Assembly: GCA_023525715.1 (NCBI GenBank)
Contig: CM042009.1
Location: forward strand, 131,928,711 to 131,992,710
Reading direction: 5' to 3'
Source: Cichorium intybus
Lineage: Eukaryota; Streptophyta; Magnoliopsida; Asterales; Asteraceae
DNA: 64,000 nt
Shown piece by piece: positions 1 to 12,090 of this stretch (the stretch's first letter is position 1; each line of letters begins with the position of its first letter). Made by a program: the position numbers and the translations under genes. The notes beneath the pieces were generated by a model. The model was not told the DNA's origin. It was given only the letters and a program-made list of their open reading frames with translations, and did not search any database.

Positions 1-366
1 AGCGGAAGACTTGATTATCAAAACCTCTGATGCGGTATAGTCACGACGTGCTCTAAGCTCAAGCGAGCGAATACCTGAAAAAACAGTTAGCGTGAAAGAC
101 TAAGCACAAAGCTTAGTGAGTTCCCCAAAATACCACACAATCCATCACATTCAAACATGGAAGGCAGATACATCCACATAGATCTCCGAGCTTCTCCCGA
201 ACAACCTTATCCAAACATGCCATAGCACTGTCGGATATCGCGGAACGGGCCTGCCTGGCTCTGACTGCATTTTGGGACTTTTGACACGGGCCCTTCTGGC
301 TCTGATTTGACCTCGTCAAATACTAGCCCCTCCCTGGCTCTGACCTCACCCATTGCTGGGACTATT
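1..366 (-). mobile_element. Ty3/gypsy LTR fragment (E8 family)
   Basis: This stretch aligns along its whole length with 26581-26944, which lies inside the 1.77 kb LTR of gypsy element E8. Shared landmarks are GGAAGACTTGA at the start, the run GTGAGTTCCCCAAAATACC, and CTCACCCATTGCTGGGACT near the end. The match stops at 366, exactly where E1 begins with TGTTAGG. The left part of the LTR lies outside the window and the part that should follow E1 was not found. It may be the 3' LTR of E8 or a separate copy. Confidence 0.75.
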
Positions 367-669
367 TGTTAGGTCATTTATTGTTGAGTCAATTGAGTCT
401 TATAGTTAGTCTTTTAGTTAACGGGTAGGCTTGTCCATTCCGTAAATGGTTTAGCCTATATAAGGCATGCACATACCCTTATTAGGGTTAACATTTTTGA
501 AATTATTGTTTTGTATCTTACATTCATGGCTCTCATATAGAATAGTTCTTGTTGAATTGTTCTTGAGGGTTAATACAAATCATTCGACATCTGTTCTTCC
601 ATTTGATCTTGTCTATCTTATTGTTATTCCGCATATTATAGTAAATTGATCCTTAGTTTAATACTCACA
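367..669 (+). repeat. E1 5' LTR
   Basis: The sequence runs from TGTTAGGTC to ACTCACA, with TG...CA ends, about 303 bp, and is followed after two bases by a primer site. The left boundary is also where homology to the gypsy LTR stops. A TATA-like box lies inside. No partner LTR is visible, so the call rests on termini, primer site and promoter. Confidence 0.6.
457..464 (+). promoter_or_regulatory. TATA-like box in E1 LTR
   Basis: TATATAAG lies about 90 bp into the LTR, a reasonable place for the U3 promoter of a short LTR. Transcription from it is inferred only. Confidence 0.45.
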
Positions 670-671
670 AT

Positions 672-683
672 TGGCATCAGAGC
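672..683 (+). other. E1 primer-binding site (initiator tRNA-Met type)
   Basis: TGGCATCAGAGC differs by one base from TGGTATCAGAGC, the usual complement of the plant initiator tRNA-Met 3' end in copia elements. It lies two bases after the 5' LTR and marks E1 as plus-strand. Confidence 0.7.
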
Positions 684-837
684 GGGAGATAGTGTATTCA
701 ATCCATATTATTCCATCGAATTTTTGATTGTGTTATACGTAGATATGTTCCTGATTGTTTTCATTGTGTCAATCGATTGTAGACATTAGATCCAGATCTA
801 TCAGTTCACTCTTCAACTCGATCTTGAGTTTACACTT

Positions 838-1731
838 TTGTCGTTCAATCTGTCGAGCAGTATTGGATCTACAACATGGATCCCAATCCTCTTTACTTCT
901 AACTATGAGGTTTGGGCTTTACATTTTGAAGATTATGTTCTAGGAATCGAAAAACATGGATCCACGATCTGGCACACAATGACGATAGAAACATTTTCTC
1001 ATAATGTTTCAAGGAGAGTAATAGAAACGCTGAATGATTACAATATCGTTCTCGTTGATCATCTGAACACACCTTTGGACGAGAAAAACAAGTTAATGAG
1101 CAACATCAAGGCGATGAGAATCATTCGATTCGCACTCCCACCATACACGTTCAGACTCGTTAGTTCCTGCGACACAGCCAAAGGTATATGGGACATGCTG
1201 AAGGAACTTTACTTTGGAGATGCAGACCTCGAACACTCGGTTCAAGCCACCTTGCTTTCAGAGTTCGGATATTTCCCTCAAAAGTCCGAAGAAACTCTTG
1301 ATCAGACGTTCAACCGCTATAACCATCTCTTGAGCAGGATGCTTAAATTTAAACTTGCACGAAGTGTCATTGAAGAGAAGATCACTTTTCTGAATGGCCT
1401 CAGAACCAAATGGAAGGGCATTGTGTCTACGGTAAAGGCTCACGAGCAGTTTAAAACCTACACACTGGCGAAACTTAAGAGAATTCTTCGATCTCATGAA
1501 GATGAGGTCACTAAGGAAGTGAAGGTTACTTCAAGCTTGTGTACTCTAGCTCTGGTAGCAAAGGGAAATAAGGTGACTGAAGATAATTCCGAATCAGTCA
1601 TCTTGGATCAAGAGCTTTCTAGAGAAGACAAGACTCGTATGGTTTCCAATCCGAAAAAGTTCTTCAAGAATAATTTTTCAAAATTCCGAAATAGAGCCAA
1701 GCAAGGAAGCTTCAGTTTTGAGAGACCCTAG
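838..1731 (+). pseudogene. E1 Gag, N-terminal part (UBN2-type)
   Basis: This 297-codon segment resembles copia Gag. An N-terminal part with NYEVWALHFEDYVLG is followed by a helical UBN2-type region (LKELYFGDADLEHS, then LDQTFNRYNHLLSRM and a KITFLNGL segment). Gag forms the particle that packages element RNA. No in-frame ATG precedes the conserved part; the codon at 838 is TTG, so the start may be mutated. A TAG at 1729-1731 interrupts the frame, which otherwise stays open for eight codons up to the E2 insertion and continues in frame after it. Clear Gag homology, not functional. Confidence 0.75.
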
Positions 1732-1750
1732 GAGGACAGTTACAAGAGAC

Positions 1751-1755
1751 CAAAG
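1751..1755. repeat. E2 target-site duplication, left
   Basis: CAAAG directly precedes the left end of E2 (TGACATCGCAGCGG) and is repeated at 16391-16395 directly after the right end. A perfect 5-bp duplication shows E2 integrated here as one unit. Confidence 0.9.
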
Positions 1756-2244
1756 TGACATCGCAGCGGTCGTCATGCGGTCAAAAATAAGAAAAAACCT
1801 AACACACACACTTAGCACAGTGGAAGTCAGGGTCGATCCACAGGAGTTACGTGGTCGAGACAGGTAACAGATTACCAACTGCAGTGTCACGCTACAGTCA
1901 GAGGACCTAGTTCCTAACTTTTTCCAAAACAATCCCAAAAGAACATAAACTAAAACAATTCCAAGCAAGCATTAACTAAACTAAACTACTAACTAAACCT
2001 TGTTACCTACTGAAATTAGAAGTACATCTCCAATTCAGAAGCAATCAAAGGCAATCCAAACATCAAACACAATCCAATTACTTAAAAATCAATCACAAGC
2101 ATAAACACCGAAAAAACTAAGCAATTAACATAAACCAAATGATTATCATTAACCAAATCAGATCCAACAGGTTCAAAACAGTAACCAAACTTATTAAAAA
2201 CAGAAACAAAGACTCAATGTCAATGGTTGTCACTCCCAAAGACA

Positions 2245-2704
2245 CTAGCCACCTATGTAGTTAATCGCGCCGGTATAGCGCCGGTATAGCGGTTCGCGGT
2301 GGTCAGCATAATCGCGGTTCAGTTTAGCGGTGGAAAATAGCGGTACCGGTATAGCGCCGGTATACCGCTGCGATTTACCGCGATTCACCGCGATTTACCG
2401 CGATAATAACCGCGATTTACCGCTATTATCCGGGTGGAGGAATTTTTTTTTTTTTTTGATACTTTGACATTTTCTATATTAGAATGTTATATTATGTGAC
2501 TTATTTCTTAAATTAAGCATTATGTGATGTTTTTTGAATGACTTTTATGATATTAATTCTACTAGTAATAGTCTAATATAAAAATTCTACATATTACTAA
2601 AAAACCGCTATATCACCGCTATACCACCGCGAGAACCGCAAAATTAAATATCGGTAGGTTACCGCGATTACGGTTTTGACCGCGATAACTCCATAGCTAG
2701 CCAC
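2245..2704. mobile_element. hAT-type MITE with 8-bp target duplication
   Basis: The 444-bp insert at 2253-2696 is absent from the sister LTR at 15408-16390. It is flanked by CTAGCCAC (2245-2252 and 2697-2704), which fits the hAT target pattern nTnnnnAn. Its ends form imperfect terminal inverted repeats: CTATGTAGTTAATCGCG at the left and the complement of CTATGGAGTTATCGCGG at the right. Both subterminal zones are packed with CGCGGTT / ACCGCGATT type motifs, as is common for hAT subterminal transposase sites. There is no coding capacity, so it is non-autonomous. Confidence 0.85.
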
Positions 2705-3028
2705 TATCAATAACTATTTAACTAATTGAAAATTAAAGATAAAAACATGAAAATACCAAAAGATGGTTGCTGAAGCTAAATCTCGGAGTCAAAGAGCCTT
2801 GGGGTCGATTTCACACCAGGTCTTCGCTGCTTTTTTCGACCTAAGAGCCTCTATTTATAGTTGCAAAAATCTAGAGACCGCGCCATGCATAAGTGGATCC
2901 CGCGTCGCGCGTAGGGGTTTATCCCCGTTTTATCGACATTTAAATTCTTTCCACGGCCTCATACCCGCGTCGCGCCTTGATGAATTCCACGGCGCGCGTA
3001 CGTCTTTGCCTGATTTTGCCTTGATCTT

Positions 3029-3033
3029 CAAAC
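3029..3033. repeat. E3 target-site duplication, left
   Basis: CAAAC precedes E3 and recurs at 10924-10928. It interrupts the E2 LTR, whose sister copy reads straight through this point. Confidence 0.9.
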
Positions 3034-3929
<896 letters not shown>

Positions 3930-3942
3930 GTCTCCCACTTGG
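3930..3942 (-). other. E3 polypurine tract
   Basis: The sense strand reads CCAAGTGGGAGAC directly before the 3' LTR. The same tract precedes the E4 and E5 3' LTRs (37918-37930 and 60134-60144). It is the expected plus-strand priming site. Confidence 0.75.
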
Positions 3943-5035
3943 ATAAGTCTATGACTATAATTAATAATTTAACCTCTAATTAATCAGCAACCTGTAACTT
4001 CCTAGAAACTGTTGCGGAACTCTGACCTAGTCAGTTCTGTCCATAGATAAGTGATTATATGATCCTTCGTCCAACAAGATATTTTCAGACACGAGACATG
4101 GATCGAGATCAATCTCTGTCCGATACTCTGTTTCCCGATTTTCGATTCTGCTTATGACTTTAGAACTTTTAATTGAACACATCAATTTAGTCCAGGCTGG
4201 CCAGCACTTTAGTCAACTTCAAAATCATCGAGAGGCCTACAGATATCTGTTTCCCATCAGGGTCAAGGAACGGATAAGCTTCGACACATATGCTTATATC
4301 TTTTACCAGTCAAATCATTCACAACAACATGTTTTATAACATCGAGTTACCGATGCGTTTTCATATTATCAATGAACAACTTCCTTGTAAATTATAACTC
4401 ATATCTCTCCACTTCAAGATCATAGGATATTATCGTCTCAACATTGCTTGTGATATAATCCATGAAGCAATCTATTGAGCGTGGGTTTATCCAATACTCA
4501 AATATCTATTTCTAAGTACTCATGAATGTTGTAGCAATCCTATTGCTATGTCTAACTCCTTAGACAGTCTACAAATCAATTCATGACAGTCTTGATTCAA
4601 TACTTACTTCCCAAAGTATGAGCGACTGTAGACCTTTCTGAATAATTAAATTATTCGGGAAGTAAAACATGCGAAAGTAAAACATAAAGATCTGACTGGC
4701 AGCTACTCCTGCTTATTACCAAGTCTCCACAAGGTAATCACCAAGTCGGACCTTGTCATAAACTATTATCGGTTTCAAGATTTCTTTTAAACTTTCAATT
4801 CTAATTTTACAGCTATGTCTTTATGAACCTTACACTCTTTCTATGTTTCCAAAGTATCTTATACTTATACACTTTATTGCAGATGATCCAATCAGATGCT
4901 CATCCGATAACATCTCAATATGTTATCCTATTAATTTCTCTTCTAACTCCATTATGGTAATGTGTACTGTGACTTCCTATGGTTCTGGGTTCTTTAGTCT
5001 ACTTGACTGTACCCTAAGACTATTTCGAGGTGTTA

Positions 5036-5067
5036 TGATGTGCCGGTGAACCACACGCGCTCCATCA
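5036..5067 (-). other. Hairpin H4 of E3
   Basis: Stem TGATG/CATCA closes a 22-nt loop (5041-5062). An outer stem (TTTCGAGGTGTT with AATACCAACGA, plus strand) extends it. The sense loop is GAGCGCGTGTGG, then TTC, then ACCGGCA. It is the same class as 13 other hairpins in E3-E6. Confidence 0.75.
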
Positions 5068-6031
5068 GAATACCAACGAGATTCTTTAACCATGAAGTCC
5101 TTTAACATCATGAATTGACGTTAATAATTACCACTTTGGAAAATCTTTCAAATTAACCCTATCACTTTCACGCCAATCATTTCCCAATGAGTTCTCACTT
5201 GAGTTCAAACAATCCATCCAGTATTCCCAGCCAGACAATGTCCTGAATCCAACTTACCATGCCCTAAGCATCAAGTCATCAGGACATGTTCATGACATTA
5301 TGATCGATCCAAGAAACTTGTGGAACCCGATCCAATCTTATTCCAAACCCTTTCGGAATCCAAAGATTATTTATAATCCTTTTGTCATGATTTTCGAAAA
5401 ACTATTTCCTTTCGGAGACTCTTCTCATGCATCTTGAATCTTATCAAGATCATGCTTACAATGGCTAGGCCTATGCTGGCGATTTCATCTATCCAATAGA
5501 TGACTGTGAATTACACGAGTATGTTGCACCTTCTTAATTTCTTTCATGCCATGTCATCACACTTTGCAATGATAAGAAAACTCTTTCCTGGGTCTATGCA
5601 TCTTGAATCTCATCAAGATCATCTTGGTAGAGTCTGGATCTATCTCCTAGACGTTTACAACAACCTGAGTATGCCGTATTTCTATTAAGTCTTTCATAGC
5701 GATCCATCTCTTAACACCAAGTCATTACACTTTGTAATGAAAAGAGATGTTTCCTAGAAACAGTATGTGACCTCCATATGGAGATAGTAGATAACGGCGA
5801 CACTCCCACCGTCTTTGACACGGTTATGGACTATTCACAAAATCCAGGACTTATGGCATATTTTGAGAATTCAAACCTTTCTGACATTTTAATGGAAATC
5901 TTTCAGTCCTTTCTCAAAAATCCAACCCTTTGGCATATTTTTGAGAATCTGAATATCCTTTCTTGCGAGATGCCCGTGGGGAAATCCTGGGCCCATGTAC
6001 CTTTGTATTGGGACACTCTTTGTGAGTCCCT

Positions 6032-6067
6032 ATTAGCGTGCCGGTGATCCACACGCGCTCCACTAAT
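6032..6067 (-). other. Hairpin H3 of E3
   Basis: The sense stem is ATTAGTG/CGCTAAT, with one U.G wobble on the sense strand, around a 22-nt loop (6039-6060). TGTGA/TCACA flanks it as an outer stem. The sense loop is GAGCGCGTGTGG, then ATC, then ACCGGCA. Confidence 0.75.
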
Positions 6068-7216
6068 GATTCACAATGTGCCATACAGAATCCTTTTGGA
6101 TTCCATCCTCTATTGAGATCGCTTCTCCCGGAATCAATTACTTGACTCTGAGTATTGTCTCACTCAACCAGATGTTCTGAAGGTATGTATCTGTCCATGT
6201 TGCTTTCTTTTGATGATTCAGTTACTCCCACTGGTTTTTAGACCAGGTGTAAAATCAATCAAATTTTCACATAGACTGTGTCTCGCCCTAAGGTTCTCTT
6301 GTTTGGCAGCAACCGGGCTCACCAATGCTTCCAAGTAGTCGGATTGTAAATCCGTACCAACTATAGTGTTTTACCACCAATCGGTATGTCACCCCAATCA
6401 TAACTACTTACGATGGTGATCAATATTACTGGTCAAGAGAAGATTATGTCAGTTGTAAAACAGAAATCCAATTTTTGTTTCAAGCCTAGTGATGACTAAA
6501 GGTTCTTTCACTTGGCTAATCCTGAACACATTTAGGACTACACTAACTCCCACTGTTTCCTTAGACCATGAGTTCTTTCTAAAGGAGCTCCTCTCATACA
6601 GTTGCAGTGGGATAGCCAATGAAATGAAAATGCTGATCATGTTCAGGCTAGTCATGAGGTTCGGATGAACACTACAAGACCTTGGACGTTTCTATGTACA
6701 AGTGGGATAATCCCAGCTTTACATTTCAGACAGTGTCTGCAAGACCTACTTAGTCTAGGATGTGGTCGGAATATGGTTTATATGGACTGACTGGTATAGT
6801 ATTCAAATTATTGGAAACTAGTTGGTAATGTATCTCATACATAGATTATCGAACTGTTTCGACCAATGCTCCATTATCTTCCCTAAGACACATTATAACC
6901 ATTAATGTTCTTGGAAGAGAATGAACTGTGAAACATTTTTCTCAGTTTATGTTATTGCTCAGGTTCTGTGGAACTTGTACTTCCTTTGAAGTTCTTGAAC
7001 TGTTCAAGGTTTCAATTCAATCGCTTTATCCCGATAAGCGAAGTCATATTCGTCATATCGAATGATAAATATCATGAAGTACAAACAATTATGTTATATA
7101 TCAAGATTCGAGCAACACACCGCAACAGGTGTGTCTGTTGCTCTTAATCTCAATGTCTTTTACATATCTATGTAGACTAATGACTTAGTTAACTTTGTTT
7201 AAGACTTGCAATCTTT

Positions 7217-7460
7217 AGTTGACTCTAAGTCAACTGATTCCAAAATCCTATCCTCTGGATCTTTGGGTGATTCATTTCTTGCCAAATGTGCTTTATAAAG
7301 AACTTAATCATCATCTGACTCTAAGTCAGATGATTCCAAAGTCCTGTCCAACTGGACCTTTGGTTGATTCATTTCTTGACACATTAAGAACTCAATTCAT
7401 CAAGTGACTCTAAGTCAAATGATTCCAAACTCCTGTCCAACTGGACCTTCGGTTGAATTG
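7217..7460 (-). repeat. Three-unit hairpin array behind gag in E3
   Basis: Three units of about 90-95 bp each start with a small hairpin around the motif GACTCTAAGTC: 7217-7235, 7313-7331 and 7402-7420. In the first two the flanking arms differ but still pair (AGTT/AACT, ATCT/AGAT); the third pairs poorly. Each unit continues with a second hairpin of the kind GTCC-AACT-GGAC. The array recurs in E4 (41114-41360), E5 and E6. Confidence 0.75.
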
Positions 7461-7723
7461 ATTCTTATAACATTTGTATTAACAATCATAAATGACACAA
7501 TTCTTGAATCCAAACATTTTGGATGCATAAACATTCAAGTTATTACTAATCATACATTCAACACATTCATATAACATTTCAAGGATAATTTCAGACAACA
7601 GGTGTTAAAAGAAAATTGACAATTTTATTAAAAACAAAAAATCCTTGAACAATGTAATATATGATAGACAATGTCAAAACGCATCTAAAGGCTAATAACA
7701 ATATTTTAATATATATCTAAACT

Positions 7724-8668
7724 TCAAAACTGCACGAGCTGGAGATCCAATCCAAATGTGCTCATATGCGCCAGAGTCCCGTGCCTTCTTGATTCCCTGC
7801 ATACAAACCAAAATGTGACTATCACATTATGTATCAAGAAATCTTGGAACAGGAGTTTTGAGGTTTTTAGATATACCTGAGCTTTCAAAAGAGTTGGAGC
7901 GTCTTCCAATATTTCCGTGACTGTATCCGATTTAGTGGATTCCCAGTTAGAGACATGTCCGGGCGATCTTGACCGTTTCTTGTTACGTCTCTTCACTGAA
8001 CTTAATACAGAAGTAGCTGGGTCATAGGAGCTATGCTTGTCCAAGAGTGACTCATATAAAGTCAACAGTGGACGCATTTGTATGAGGGTCCTTTTCTGGT
8101 CTTCCTTTCTGTACGTCTGAATGAACAGATCGTACTTGCTGGTCAGCGAGGCGAGTAGAATCTTAACACTCTTTTCCTGACTCATGGAATAACCAAGTTT
8201 GTACAATTCACCTGTGTACGCTTCAATCTGAAGAACATGCGAATTGATGCTACTTCCTTCTTTTAGCTTGCACTCTACAAGTCTTTTGAATATCCTAGCT
8301 CGTTCCTCTTCAACTGGCTTTTGGAACCTTTCCTCAACCAGTTGCATTAACTCATATGGCCCCAAGGATTCAAAATCCTTGCGGAACTCGGGGTCAATGG
8401 TTGATAGCATGAGGTCACGAATCTCTTCGGATTCATCAACTAAGAGGTTATGCTTATCATAAGAACCTTTTATGATGACTTGTTCCGGTGGGACCGGGAT
8501 CAGATACTCGGTGAGATGTAGCTTGCCAGCAATGCCGAGAACCAGTCTCCAATTGTGAAGCCATTCTTTATAGTTTAGGCCAGTCAGCCTTTCCATATTT
8601 GGCAGGAGCATTCTGATGCTTTCAGAAATGGGTGAAGGAGGAGAAGGAGGAGAATTGACACTTGACAT
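7724..8668 (-). CDS. E3 Gag (copia UBN2-type) with protease stub
   Basis: An ATG at 8668-8666 opens a 314-codon frame. The N-terminus is rich in Ser-Pro (SPPSPPSPISESIR). The conserved copia Gag part follows with GLNYKEWLHNWRLVLGIA and a UBN2-type helical region (LVEERFQKPVEEERARIFKRL, then HVLQIEAYTGELYKLGYSM). A basic stretch (KRRNKKRSRS) near residue 230 could bind RNA, but there is no CCHC knuckle. The last 50 codons run out of frame over a decayed protease start (FLDT, then a stop, near 7850-7836). It is the only long intact ORF of E3 and the best-kept gag in the window, so particle formation is plausible while enzymes must come in trans. Confidence 0.75.
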   Translation of the reverse strand: MSSVNSPPSPPSPISESIRMLLPNMERLTGLNYKEWLHNWRLVLGIAGKLHLTEYLIPVPPEQVIIKGSYDKHNLLVDESEEIRDLMLSTIDPEFRKDFESLGPYELMQLVEERFQKPVEEERARIFKRLVECKLKEGSSINSHVLQIEAYTGELYKLGYSMSQEKSVKILLASLTSKYDLFIQTYRKEDQKRTLIQMRPLLTLYESLLDKHSSYDPATSVLSSVKRRNKKRSRSPGHVSNWESTKSDTVTEILEDAPTLLKAQVYLKTSKLLFQDFLIHNVIVTFWFVCRESRRHGTLAHMSTFGLDLQLVQF

Positions 8669-8996
8669 CTATAAAGGAAACAGAATTTATTATTTTAATT
8701 GATCCTTTTAAATAATTACCCAATATGTTATTTAATAAGGCTAGGATCCTAAATACCCCAACTATGGTGTGAAGAGGGATGCTGTAATCACAACATAATG
8801 GTCATTAAGGTAGAAAAACACTTATCAATTTCATCTTATGAAATTCCTAGATCTGTTGACATTCATTAAACTTTTCAATGGCATGTTTAATCTCAGATGT
8901 GCTCCACTGTTTGTGACTGGGATGCCGAGGATCACAAACTGGATGTGAATAACCATGCAAATTAGCTTGGTACTCTCAGGTTAATTATCATCTCTA

Positions 8997-9032
8997 ATTG
9001 ATGTGCTGGTAAACCACACACGCTCCATCAAT
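8997..9032 (-). other. Hairpin H2 of E3
   Basis: A perfect 7-bp stem ATTGATG/CATCAAT surrounds a 22-nt loop (9004-9025), with an outer stem TTATCAT/ATGATAA. The loop has one change from consensus (ACCAGCA for ACCGGCA on the sense strand). It lies in the leader between primer site and gag. Confidence 0.78.
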
Positions 9033-9063
9033 AATGATAATACCCGGGAAACCCATTGCAACT

Positions 9064-9124
9064 CTTTATGAACCCCTATTGGCGTGCCGGTAAACCACAC
9101 ACGCTCCACCAATATTTCATAAAG
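9064..9124 (-). other. Hairpin H1 of E3 with outer stem
   Basis: The inner stem at 9078-9113 is, on the sense strand, ATTGGTG/CGCCAAT with one U.G wobble, around the 22-nt loop 9085-9106. A perfect 9-bp outer stem CTTTATGAA (9064-9072) / TTCATAAAG (9116-9124) extends it. It is the first of the two leader hairpins. Confidence 0.8.
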
Positions 9125-9320
9125 TGCAATGTGCAATTTCATGGATTAGCACCAATTCACATTTTTCCTAAAGTAACTAGACTTGGGTTTTATTAAGCTG
9201 TTCCAGTACTTTGAATAATATCATTATACTTTTAATGAAATTAGGCGGTCCTATCAAACCCATTCGGCTAACGACCCTCCACTGATCAGGCGAGCGGTGG
9301 GTGAGAGTGGACACCGATTA

Positions 9321-9342
9321 GACTGCCATTTTATAGGCAGTC
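9321..9342 (-). other. Leader hairpin with TATAAAAT loop, E3
   Basis: On the sense strand a 7-bp stem GACTGCC/GGCAGTC closes the 8-nt loop TATAAAAT. The loop is identical in E4, E5 and E6 while the stem changes in a pairing-compatible way. Confidence 0.65.
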
Positions 9343-10007
9343 TCTTTATACCCACTTTATAGACCAGCTTCATGAATGAGGCCTACTATTGATTTGACTA
9401 ACCATTAAATCTTATACATATAATAATAACTTCCTAATTATAATATATATAAGATGTAATTTTTTAAAACCTTTAAAAAATTGTTTCTGGTTTATCTTTT
9501 AATTTATTGTCGATTTAAACTATTAAATTTAAATTTAAATTAAACCTTCAATTTATCTTTTAATTAAACAATTAATTAAATTTAGATATTTTAGACTTTT
9601 AAAATATTCATGGATTTATCTTTTAATTTTTTGAAAATTTAAACCTTTAAATTAAATTAAATTAAATCCTTTTAATTATCTTTTAATTAAACAATTAATT
9701 AAATTAATTAATTTTAGATAGGTATCACAAAATAATCAAATTAATTTGAACCTATCCTTATCCATCTAATTTTCGATTTTAAGGATAAAAAGGTTTTAAG
9801 GTTTATCCATTTAAATAAACAAAGTTACCAAAAATAGGATACCTTCTAAAACCCTAGCATTTTTTTTCGAAAAACATAAGGGGGAGGGGCTAGGGTTTCG
9901 AAAAACCCTAACCCTAAAATTAATCGGCCTCACTTAGGGTTTAGAAACAATAAACCTTAAATATTAGGAAAAACTATTATAGCAATTCAATAAGAAAACA
10001 GACAAAA

Positions 10008-10019
10008 GCTCTGATACCA
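10008..10019 (-). other. E3 primer-binding site (initiator tRNA-Met)
   Basis: The minus strand reads TGGTATCAGAGC, separated from the 5' LTR by one base. It fixes the orientation of E3. Confidence 0.9.
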
Positions 10020-10020
10020 C

Positions 10021-10923
<903 letters not shown>

Positions 10924-11085
10924 CAAACTTCTTCCAAATTGCACGCTTTTGGTCCCTGTTTTCATTATTTTTTTCCAAACAAGTGCTGGCACGAAAAGTG
11001 AGAACACCACGATGTATATGATATAATTTCACTAATAATAGGGCTCAACAATGACTAAAATATGTGATATTACTAGGCGTTGTCA

Positions 11086-12090
11086 AACACCCCACACTTG
11101 TGCCTTGCTTGTCCCCAAGCAAGAGAGTTTTTAATAGATTTTAACTAAGACTCAAACAACTTTTGACTGTGTTCAGTTTCAAAGCTTATTACCTTATGAG
11201 TTAGAGTGAAATAGTTCATGAAAACATAATCGGAATATTCTTTGGAATTCATGACTTTCTAGAGAACCCTTGATTACAAATTTTCTGTCCACAATGAAGT
11301 GTACGTACTCATTCAGATTCTAAAGGCCATAAAAGAACTATCCATGACTTTCGATGTTGTCTGTGTAACGAGCTTTCAGAAATACCATCCCAGACCAGAC
11401 GATCTTAGGTGGCAAGGTGCATAAGCCCCACCCATTTTAGTCTTACCGGCTCGAACAACAAATGTCACTGATTGACAGTCCCTTCCTAAATCCCAAACTT
11501 AAAACGGTCCAATCTTCTAGACTCATAAAACTCAACTTATTTGAGTAAACTAATAGCATGATTACAACTACATAGTATTTCTCGAAAAATACTAATGCTA
11601 TAAACAATCACAACTATCCATTTCAAAATTATAACCTATTAAAAATTTTGAAAAAGTTGCTAAAATTTTGAAAATCGGTCATTTCCGCAAAAATTTCAAA
11701 AACACTACTCTTTCGACCGTCCACACCCCACACTTAAAACCGTACAACGTCCTCGTTGTACAAAAATTATTTAGAACTAGGGAGAAAGAGTTACCCCTTT
11801 GGATGGTAGATTGCTTGGTTGGTGCTCGGTGTCACAGGTACAAATACAAACAAAAAGGTCCTCGATTTCGCATTTTAGAGTTGTAGCGTAACAGTGAACA
11901 CGCCGGTAGTCAAGACAAGTGGAGGGGGCACGGTGACCCCACACTTGCTTGAAACAACTCCTCCCATTTTGGTATCATATGCATAACTCATAAAAAAGAT
12001 TAAATGCAAACAAACAACTAAAATATAAACAAAAATAGAAAGTATCATAAGTACAGTACAGATATCCAAAAGAAAAATAAGAAAAATACA
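11086..12090 (-). other. E2 3' internal region, non-coding
   Basis: It starts at the 3' LTR with a purine tract (sense AAGTGTGGGGTG), and a similar tract lies near 11722-11734. No ORF with recognisable homology was found on either strand. It is probably the 3' untranslated part of E2. Confidence 0.5.

Larger units (their letters stand above)
3943..7723 (-). other. E3 internal region downstream of gag, no gene recognised
   Basis: No coding sequence is recognisable on either strand; the short open frames here are not shared with E4 or E5. It aligns well with 37931-41737 of E4 and, in reverse, with 57381-60133 of E5, and in part with the 3' end of relic E9 (28230-28700). It contains hairpins H4 and H3 and, next to gag, the three-unit repeat array at 7217-7460. 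Preservation across copies without an ORF suggests a role in RNA or DNA form, or recent copying. Confidence 0.7.

Noticed and set aside
876..905. ATG at 876 as E1 gag start
   Set aside because: That frame stops after eight codons; the Gag homology is in a different frame.
7217..7460. CRISPR-like direct repeats
   Set aside because: The repeats are about 90 bp, imperfect and inside a plant retrotransposon; there are no unique spacers of regular size.
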